Positions 6,927-12,391 of a stretch of DNA of 12,391 nt are shown in pieces; position 1 is the first letter of the stretch; each line of letters opens with the position of its first letter. The notes under the pieces were generated by a model. The model had not been told where the DNA came from. It saw nothing but the letters and a program-made list of their open reading frames with translations, and made no database searches. Source of the stretch: a bacterium (GTDB lineage Bacteria > Armatimonadota > Chthonomonadetes > Chthonomonadales > Chthonomonadaceae); assembly GCA_021805405.1 (NCBI GenBank), contig JAJZFK010000317.1, positions 1 through 12,391 of the forward strand, written 5' to 3'. The translations under genes were made by a program, and so were the position numbers.

Positions 6927-8006
6927 ATGAATTTTCCTATAATGCCGCAAACAGCGAGCAATTATGCTGTGAGTATAGATGATATATACTTTACACTCGT
7001 GGCATTGACCGTTATTTTTACGGGTATTGTCACGCTGATGCTGCTCGTGTTCGCCGTTCGGTATCGGCGTGGCACGAAGGTAAGCCGAAAAAACCCTTCT
7101 ACGGGCAACCTGTACATGGAGCTAACCTGGTCTATAATCCCGATGTTGCTGGGCTTGTGGATCTACGGCTGGTCAGCAATTCCTTACTCCCGGATTTACG
7201 GCGATCCACCTGCAAATGCCTCCGAAATTTTTCTGATTGGCAAACGGTGGATGTGGCATTTTCAACATGTCAATAGCGGCATTCGTGAAAACAATGAACT
7301 CCATATCCCGGTGGGTAAGGCTGTTAAGGTTACAATGATATCCCAGGATGTTATTCATGGCTTCTATGTACCGGCGTTCAGGTTGAAGCGCGACTGTCTC
7401 CCCGGTCGCTACAACACTGTCTGGTTTCGGCCGAACAAGATTGGAAAATACTACCTGTTCTGCAGCGAATACTGCGGCACCAATCACTCTGAAATGGGTG
7501 GCTACGTTTATGTTATGTCGCCGCAGGACTATGCACAGTGGAAGTCGAATGGTGGATCACAAACTTTAAAAGAAACAGAAACCACGACGGAAATAGGCCA
7601 CGACCTGTTTGAAAAATACGGGTGCGCTCAGTGCCACGGTGCGCAGGACAATGTCCATGGTCCATCTATGAACGGATTATTTGGAACAACCGTTACACTC
7701 GCTAATGGTCAGTCCGCTACCGTTGATGATAACTTCCTCCGTACGGCAATCATCAACCCGCAGGCACAACGTATCGCAGGATGGCCGGCCATAATGAGCG
7801 GTTTCCCCGTAGGCTCTGGCGACGGTCAGATCTCTGAGGAAAACCTTCTAGACCTTATTTCATATATTAAGTCACTGGGTAACTCGCAGCATGCGGCACC
7901 TGTGGTGGGCAATAATTCAACTTCGACAGTTGCGCTAAAGCCCCTCGCATCGAAGCCGGCGGTTAACCACAGTTCGTCATTAGCAACGAAAGGCCAGAGC
8001 AGATGA
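6927..8006 (+). CDS. coxB: Cytochrome c oxidase subunit II with fused cytochrome c domain (caa3 type)
   Basis: Subunit II takes electrons into the oxidase through its CuA centre. The 359-residue product has two transmembrane helices (about 20-46 and 66-88), then a periplasmic cupredoxin domain with a Trp-rich strand GKRWMWHFQH (105-114). The CuA ligands are complete: H144 in DVIHGF, and C179, E181, C183, H187 and M190 in CSEYCGTNHSEM. A cytochrome c domain is fused at the C-terminus, with CAQCH (C233, C236, H237) and M290 in PAIMSGFP as likely axial ligand, then ENLLDLISYIKSLG and a Ser/Ala-rich tail. This makes the enzyme caa3 type. No N-terminal lipobox is seen. Cys157 in LKRDCLPGR is an extra cysteine where Ala or Val is more usual. 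GGGAG at 6912-6916 precedes ATG 6927. The stop overlaps coxA by 4 bases. Confidence 0.97.
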   Translation: MNFPIMPQTASNYAVSIDDIYFTLVALTVIFTGIVTLMLLVFAVRYRRGTKVSRKNPSTGNLYMELTWSIIPMLLGLWIYGWSAIPYSRIYGDPPANASEIFLIGKRWMWHFQHVNSGIRENNELHIPVGKAVKVTMISQDVIHGFYVPAFRLKRDCLPGRYNTVWFRPNKIGKYYLFCSEYCGTNHSEMGGYVYVMSPQDYAQWKSNGGSQTLKETETTTEIGHDLFEKYGCAQCHGAQDNVHGPSMNGLFGTTVTLANGQSATVDDNFLRTAIINPQAQRIAGWPAIMSGFPVGSGDGQISEENLLDLISYIKSLGNSQHAAPVVGNNSTSTVALKPLASKPAVNHSSSLATKGQSR

Positions 8007-9745
8007 GCAGCATACCGCTTAATCCGGGTGCCCTTGGTTCTGATGGGCGCGCCCGTGCCCGCGAAAATTATCTGAATATTAAGCACACGGTATCGTCGTG
8101 GCTGCTTACAGCGGATCACAAGAGGATTGCAGTTCTCTACATGATCTCAATCTCGGTGATGTTCCTGTTCGGAGGCCTAGCAGCTGCTGGCATACGAATC
8201 GCACTGGTAAGGCCTCACGATACGTTCTTCTCGTCCGAGACGTACAACAAACTCTTCTCGGCCCACGGCATCATCATGGTCTTCTTTTTCCTGGTGCCGT
8301 CTATTCCGGCTACATTGGGTAACTTTCTGCTGCCCATAATGATTGGCGCGCGCGATCTGGCTTTCCCAAGGTTAAACCTATTAAGCTGGTATCTGTTTAT
8401 GTTTGGTGCGGTGCTGGTGATGGGTGCCATCATGTTTGGTGGTATCGACACCGGTTGGACGTTTTACGAGCCCTATAGTTCGGTGTACGCGAATACAAAT
8501 GTGGTCGCCGTAATAGTAGGCGTATTTATCGCTGGCTTTTCGTCGATTGCTACCGGCATTAATTTCCTTGTGACGGTTCACAAGATGCGTGCTCCAGGTC
8601 TTACATGGTTCCGGCTTCCGTTGTTTGTTTGGGCTATGTACGCTACGAGCATTATCATTGTTCTCGGCACGCCTGTGGTTGCAATTACCCTGTTGATGGT
8701 AGTGCTGGAGCGCGTATTTGGGGTTTGTGTATTTAACCCGGCGTGTGGCGGTGATCCTATTCTGTTTGAGCATCTTTTCTGGTTCTATTCCCACCCCGCT
8801 GTCTATATCATGATTTTGCCATCAATGGGCATTATCAGTGAGGTCATAGCCTGTTTCGCTCGCAAGCGTATATTCGGTTACGAATTTGTGGCTTTTTCAA
8901 GTATGGCCATTGCGCTGTTGGGCTTCCTGGTATGGGGCCACCATATGTTCGTAACGGGTGAGTCCATGTACAGTGGCATGGTGTTCTCACTCATTACATT
9001 CCTCATAGCGGTGCCGTCCGCAATCAAGGTGTTCAACTGGTCGGCGACACTGTACAAAGGCAATGTGTGGCTTACCGCACCACTCGTTTTCGCCATCGGG
9101 TTCATCCTCCTCTTCACCATAGGTGGGTTGACCGGTCTATACCTGGCTTCGTTGGCCGTGGATGTCCACCTTAACATGACTTACTTTGTGGTTGCCCACT
9201 TCCACTATGTTATGGTTGGTGGTGCGATCTTCGGATATATGGCGGGGCTGCACTTTTGGTGGCCAAAGATTACCGGTAGGATGTATCCGGAAGGCTGGGC
9301 AATGCTCTCAGCGTTCATCCTGTTCATTGGGTTTAACCTTACCTTCTTCCCACAGTTTATACTGGGATTTGACGGGATGCCGCGAAGGTATCACTTCTAC
9401 CCACCAGAGTTTCAGATGTGGAATATACTTTCCACGGCGGGCTCATCAGTTCTAGCAGTGGGTATGCTCATACCTGCATTCTATTTCCTATGGTCTCTGA
9501 AATATGGTGACATTGCACCTGCTAACCCGTGGGGTGCCAAGGGATTGGAGTGGACGATTCCCTCTCCGCCACCTTCGTTCAATTTCGAGACTGTGCCGAT
9601 CGTTACCGAGGAAGCCTATGCTTACGAGGCAATTTACGCGGCCGAACTTGCGGGTGACTATTCCCACGTGGAGGCATCCATTCCTTATAACCAGGAGTAC
9701 GTTGAGAAGCCGCAGTCAAATATCTCCAATGAGGAGCATCAATGA
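8003..9745 (+). CDS. coxA: Cytochrome c oxidase subunit I, A2-type haem-copper oxidase
   Basis: Subunit I is the catalytic, proton-pumping core that reduces O2 at haem a3-CuB in the inner membrane. The 580-residue product has about twelve transmembrane helices and the full set of metal ligands: H88 (FSAHGII) and H401 for low-spin haem a, H264, H313 and H314 for CuB, and H399 for haem a3. Y268 in the HPAVY turn is the expected His-Tyr cross-link partner. The motif is FYSHPAVY (261-268), so the helix VI glutamate of A1 enzymes is replaced by the Tyr-Ser pair that defines the A2 subfamily. D118 (ARDLAFPR) and N107 (LGNFLLP) mark the D channel, and K342 (PSAIKVF) the K channel. The C-terminal 60 residues form a soluble tail with many Glu, Tyr and Ala. 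The start overlaps coxB (ATGA); the stop overlaps coxC. Confidence 0.97.
   Translation: MSSIPLNPGALGSDGRARARENYLNIKHTVSSWLLTADHKRIAVLYMISISVMFLFGGLAAAGIRIALVRPHDTFFSSETYNKLFSAHGIIMVFFFLVPSIPATLGNFLLPIMIGARDLAFPRLNLLSWYLFMFGAVLVMGAIMFGGIDTGWTFYEPYSSVYANTNVVAVIVGVFIAGFSSIATGINFLVTVHKMRAPGLTWFRLPLFVWAMYATSIIIVLGTPVVAITLLMVVLERVFGVCVFNPACGGDPILFEHLFWFYSHPAVYIMILPSMGIISEVIACFARKRIFGYEFVAFSSMAIALLGFLVWGHHMFVTGESMYSGMVFSLITFLIAVPSAIKVFNWSATLYKGNVWLTAPLVFAIGFILLFTIGGLTGLYLASLAVDVHLNMTYFVVAHFHYVMVGGAIFGYMAGLHFWWPKITGRMYPEGWAMLSAFILFIGFNLTFFPQFILGFDGMPRRYHFYPPEFQMWNILSTAGSSVLAVGMLIPAFYFLWSLKYGDIAPANPWGAKGLEWTIPSPPPSFNFETVPIVTEEAYAYEAIYAAELAGDYSHVEASIPYNQEYVEKPQSNISNEEHQ
9731..9736 (+). promoter_or_regulatory. 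Ribosome binding site of coxC
   Basis: GAGGAG lies 5 bases before ATG 9742 and inside the last codons of coxA, which supports coupled translation. Confidence 0.55.
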
Positions 9746-10518
9746 GCCTGGAACTTCAGCATCCCGCGGTGGCTCCACAGAGGTTATCGCACCAGTTTGA
9801 ACAGATAGATCAGCAGAACGAAATCTACATTGTAGGTATGTGGACGTTTCTGGTTACCGAAATCATGTTTTTCGGTGCACTGTTTGTCGCACTAACCGTG
9901 TACAGAAGTGTGTATCCTGATGCCTTTGAACAGGCTCATACTGCACTCAACGTATGGTTGGGGCTTACAAATACATTTATACTGCTCACATCCAGCTTTA
10001 CGGCAGCCATGGCAGTCCGCAGTAAGATGCTAGGTGAGCGCACGCGTACGCTGTTCTTTCTGGCTATCACTATAATGTGTGCCTTTGGCTTTCTCTGTGT
10101 AAAGTATGTTGAGTATTCTGCCGAATTTAGAGAGCACCATTTCCCTGGTCCTAATTTCCATTGGGAACAGCCGGTTACAGCTTCAGCCGTACAAGGAGAC
10201 CTCTCCGCTAACTCCCAGGTTGCGTTGGGATCGCCAAAAATTAGTGTGAACGAATTTCCCGCGAATTATCAGCCGCAGCAGTTGGCGCTGCACAAGCGTG
10301 AACTATTCTTCAGCCTCTATTTTGTGATGACCGGTCTGCATGGATTTCACGTCATCATAGGAATCTTTGTGCTAGGAACTCTGTGGCTTCTGATATATTT
10401 CAGACATCCTACCGTGGACGACTACATGCCTGTTGAACTTGCGGGTCTGTATTGGCACTTTGTCGACATAGTATGGATATTTCTCTACCCGCTTGTTTAT
10501 CTCATAGGAAAGCAGTGA
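9742..10518 (+). CDS. coxC: Cytochrome c oxidase subunit III
   Basis: Subunit III stabilises the catalytic core of the oxidase and has no metal cofactor. The 258-residue product fits the five-helix bacterial form: an N-terminal soluble part of about 28 residues, then helices near 29-52, 68-91, 103-121, 187-212 and 234-256. Conserved stretches are WTFLVTEIMFFGALF (34-48), LLTSSFTAAMA (81-91), FFSLYFVMTGLHGFHVIIG (189-207) and YWHFVDIVWIFLYP (237-250). The loop between helices 3 and 4 (about 122-186) is rather long and contains EFREHHFPGPNF. The ATGA overlap with coxA and GAGGAG upstream fix the start at 9742; the stop shares one base with the coxD start. Confidence 0.96.
   Translation: MSLELQHPAVAPQRLSHQFEQIDQQNEIYIVGMWTFLVTEIMFFGALFVALTVYRSVYPDAFEQAHTALNVWLGLTNTFILLTSSFTAAMAVRSKMLGERTRTLFFLAITIMCAFGFLCVKYVEYSAEFREHHFPGPNFHWEQPVTASAVQGDLSANSQVALGSPKISVNEFPANYQPQQLALHKRELFFSLYFVMTGLHGFHVIIGIFVLGTLWLLIYFRHPTVDDYMPVELAGLYWHFVDIVWIFLYPLVYLIGKQ
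10506..10512 (+). promoter_or_regulatory. Ribosome binding site deciding the coxD start
   Basis: AGGAAAG sits 5 bases before ATG 10518. The frame is open upstream to an ATG at 10452 inside coxC, but that start would put a polar 22-residue leader on the protein and lacks such a site. Confidence 0.5.
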
Positions 10519-10856
10519 TGGCAAATACTGATAATCACAATCACGATTCTGGTGCAGGGCATCACCACGTAACCCCAGTCAGCACGTACGTTGCCACTTA
10601 TGTAGCGTTGCTGGTGCTACTGGTGCTAACCTTCGCGGTATCCCGGGTGGATCTCGGGCCGTTCAACATCATCGTTGCCTTGGGAATTTCCGTTGTTAAG
10701 ACGGCTATGGTCGTGCTCATCTTCATGGGAGTTAAGTACGGTACAAGGTTGACTTGGTTCTGGGCCTCTATTGGGTTCATCTGGCTCGTCCTGCTGTTTC
10801 TAACGCTCGGAGATTATGTCACCAGGCAATGGGTCCACTTACCTTTAGGGTGGTAG
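10518..10856 (+). CDS. coxD: Cytochrome c oxidase subunit IV (caa3-type, CoxD family)
   Basis: This is the small membrane subunit IV of bacterial caa3/CyoD-like oxidases, thought to help assembly or stability. The 112-residue product has a His-rich N-terminus (NHNHDSGAGHHH, 6-17) followed by three hydrophobic helices (about 24-42, 48-70 and 79-98), with DLGPFNIIVALGISVVKTAM (45-64) and FMGVKYGT (69-76) as the family-typical segments. The conserved Lys in the second helix (VVKTAMVV) is present. ATG 10518 gives the usual length. It is the last gene of the operon, and a strong terminator begins 14 bases after its stop. Confidence 0.92.
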   Translation: MANTDNHNHDSGAGHHHVTPVSTYVATYVALLVLLVLTFAVSRVDLGPFNIIVALGISVVKTAMVVLIFMGVKYGTRLTWFWASIGFIWLVLLFLTLGDYVTRQWVHLPLGW

Positions 10857-10870
10857 TGCAATAATGTGGC

Positions 10871-10917
10871 AAAAAGGGTCCGGCCTTACGCTTATGCGTA
10901 ACGCCGGACCCTTTTTT
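10871..10917. terminator. Bidirectional intrinsic terminator between coxD and the photolyase gene
   Basis: A near-perfect hairpin: GGGTCCGGC (10876-10884) pairs with GCCGGACCC (10903-10911), and after a single C-C mismatch the inner arms TTACGC (10886-10891) and GCGTAA (10896-10901) pair around a TTAT loop. Five A precede the stem and six T follow it, so each strand gives a GC-rich stem followed by a U-run. It lies 14 bases after the coxD stop and 23 bases after the photolyase stop on the other strand, and so should end both convergent transcripts. Confidence 0.9.
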
Positions 10918-10940
10918 GTGTTGTGTTTTTGCTGTTGTGG

Positions 10941-12356
10941 TTAAAATAGGGATGGTTGATCGATTTGGGGCACTGCGCTTCCCTTAGCGCGAATTTGAAG
11001 CCGTGCACCGGCAGTTTCGCCAAAGATCTGCAGGTATCGGCGTCGACCCTCCGCGTGTTCAACAACAGGTACGGTAGGATATGAGGAGGTACCCCATTCG
11101 GGTACCCACTGCTTAACATAGGCGAAATCGGGGTCATAGCGCTGTTGCTGCAGTACGGGATTAAAAATTCGGGTAGCCCTTCGCGGATCTGTGCCGCAAC
11201 CCGCCACCCATTGCCAACCGCCATTGTTGCTAGGCCAGTCGCCGTCGGTAAGCATCTCCATGAAATACTGCTCACCTCGCTGCCAGTCTACGCATAGGTC
11301 TTTGCACAGGTATGAGGCAGTCACCTGACGTAACCGGTTGTGCATCCAGCCGGTAGCATTCAGCTGCCGCATACCGGCATCTACAAACGGATAACCTGTA
11401 CGACCTTCCTTCCATCGGTCAAAGTGTTCAGGAGTATCAATCCACGGGAAATCGCTATATTCACGCAACATTGGTCCGTTGTACACATGTGGAAAATGAA
11501 AGCCGATGTGATAATAGAAATCGCGCCATGCTAGTTCATCCAGCCACTTAAGTGCACCAGCTGCACCGTTCGCGAGAGCAGTGCGCACACAGTCGCGAAT
11601 GGATATGGTTCCCCACTTCAGGTGGACGGAAAGGCGAGAGGTGCTGTTGCCTAGTGCTGCGATGTCGCGGTTCTCATTGTAGCCATTTAATCCCAACGAT
11701 GCGAATTTGTGGAGTGTCTGCTGTGCGGCATGTTCACCGGCAGTTTCGATGGTCTGCCTAAGTGTAAGGCCAAAGTCGGCAAGTACTGGAATTGGTTGAG
11801 CGAGACCGGGCGGTACAGGTGCAAGATGATGAAAGAGGCCTGTCGTCTCCATAAGCGGTTCGAACTTCAAGGTCGATTCCCACCGGCGCTTGAACGGCGT
11901 AAACACGGTGTAAGGCGTGCCTGCCTCGGTTTTAACGTCCTCCGGCGGTACTGCCAACTGGTCATCTAGTAGAACGAGATCTCGTCCATCGGCCTGAAGG
12001 AGCTGCGCTACCTTATGATCCCGGGCGATGGGATACGGTAGGTAGTCTCTATGGGCGTACACTCGCCCAGCCCCAAGCGTTTGTGCCAGTTTCGCACACT
12101 CTCCTGGTATATCGGTTGCGTACCGAAGGATTAAACCACTTCCGGCAGCGGTGAGGTCATTTTCCAGCACAGCCAGCGTATCAAGCAGAAAGGCTGCACG
12201 CGCGGGCCCAATATCGCGCCCACGCATGTAAAAGTCGTCCAGAATGAAGCAGCAGTACACTTTAGTGTTTGCTTTAAGTGCCTCATAAAGGCAGCGATTA
12301 TCTCTTAGGCGTAGACCGCCCCGGAACCAGACGAGGGCTGTTGTATCGGAAGTCAT
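10941..12356 (-). CDS. phrB: Deoxyribodipyrimidine (CPD) photolyase, cryptochrome/photolyase family class I
   Basis: The enzyme uses blue or near-UV light and FADH- to split cyclobutane pyrimidine dimers in DNA, in the cytoplasm. The 471-residue product has the usual length. An N-terminal alpha/beta antenna domain starts with LVWFRGGLRLRDN (8-20). The FAD-binding helical domain has TSRLSVHLKWG (239-249), ELAWRDFYYH (274-283), GRTGYPFVDAGMRQLNATGW (318-337) with MHNRLR (338-343), and NNGGWQWVAGCGTD (377-390) before RIFNP. W315, W358 and W381 align by eye with the electron-transfer Trp triad of the E. coli enzyme, and E274 with the lesion-contacting Glu. The first motif has Gly-Gly where Arg/Gln-Asp is commoner. 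GGAAAAGA at 12361-12368 (minus strand) is a plausible ribosome binding site. The gene faces the oxidase operon and is functionally unrelated. The antenna cofactor cannot be told from sequence by eye. Confidence 0.95.
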   Translation of the reverse strand: MTSDTTALVWFRGGLRLRDNRCLYEALKANTKVYCCFILDDFYMRGRDIGPARAAFLLDTLAVLENDLTAAGSGLILRYATDIPGECAKLAQTLGAGRVYAHRDYLPYPIARDHKVAQLLQADGRDLVLLDDQLAVPPEDVKTEAGTPYTVFTPFKRRWESTLKFEPLMETTGLFHHLAPVPPGLAQPIPVLADFGLTLRQTIETAGEHAAQQTLHKFASLGLNGYNENRDIAALGNSTSRLSVHLKWGTISIRDCVRTALANGAAGALKWLDELAWRDFYYHIGFHFPHVYNGPMLREYSDFPWIDTPEHFDRWKEGRTGYPFVDAGMRQLNATGWMHNRLRQVTASYLCKDLCVDWQRGEQYFMEMLTDGDWPSNNGGWQWVAGCGTDPRRATRIFNPVLQQQRYDPDFAYVKQWVPEWGTSSYPTVPVVEHAEGRRRYLQIFGETAGARLQIRAKGSAVPQIDQPSLF

Positions 12357-12391
12357 ACTATCTTTTCCAGGTAGAAGTTGCGTCGTTTAAC
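12357..12391. other. Photolyase 5' leader, window end
   Basis: These 35 bases hold the ribosome binding site of the photolyase gene and little else. I see no convincing promoter hexamers; they probably lie beyond the window. Confidence 0.4.

Noticed and set aside
8381..8794. 137-codon open frame on the minus strand opposite coxA
   Set aside because: It mirrors conserved coxA helices and encodes a highly basic, His/Asn-rich string typical of antisense reading of membrane proteins.
10892..11275. 127-codon minus-strand frame over the terminator and photolyase 3' end
   Set aside because: It overlaps the photolyase coding sequence in another frame and its start has no support; the photolyase frame carries the conserved motifs.

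Overview
The window holds most of an aerobic respiratory operon from a bacterium that uses Alternative Complex III (ACIII) instead of cytochrome bc1. Ten complete genes and one truncated gene run on the plus strand, followed by one convergent DNA-repair gene. There are no mobile elements, tRNAs, rRNAs or CRISPR repeats. The coding sequence is of medium GC with mixed stop codons, genes are tightly packed with short overlaps, and most starts have a GGAG/AGGAG-like ribosome binding site. ACIII plus a caa3-type oxidase with a linked Sco gene is typical of Acidobacteriota, Armatimonadota, Bacteroidota and related didermic phyla. The Sco and linker-protein style looks most like Acidobacteriota/Armatimonadota, but this placement is from memory of the families and is low confidence.

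Region 1 (2-4527) is ACIII: the C-terminal ferredoxin part of actB (cut by the window start), actC and actF (the two NrfD-like quinol-binding membrane subunits), actD (two-helix DUF3341 protein) and actE (mono-haem cytochrome c lipoprotein). actA and the large N-terminal part of actB should lie upstream.

Region 2 (4517-6908) connects ACIII to the oxidase: a 187-residue single-span membrane protein of a poorly described family found in such operons, then two tandem Sco-like copper chaperones. Both keep the CxxxC pair, but the first has Asn where the second has the histidine expected to bind copper.

Region 3 (6927-10856) is a four-subunit caa3-type cytochrome c oxidase: subunit II with CuA and a fused cytochrome c, an A2-type subunit I (YSHPxVY), subunit III and subunit IV. 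Electrons would pass from quinol through ActC/ActF, the Fe-S clusters and haems to ActE, then to the CoxB cytochrome domain, CuA, haem a and haem a3-CuB. The genes appear co-transcribed and translationally coupled.

Region 4 (10857-12391) begins with a strong, symmetric A-stem-T hairpin that can terminate transcription from both sides, followed by a convergent class I-type photolyase gene on the minus strand. Its start codon is inside the window; its promoter probably is not.
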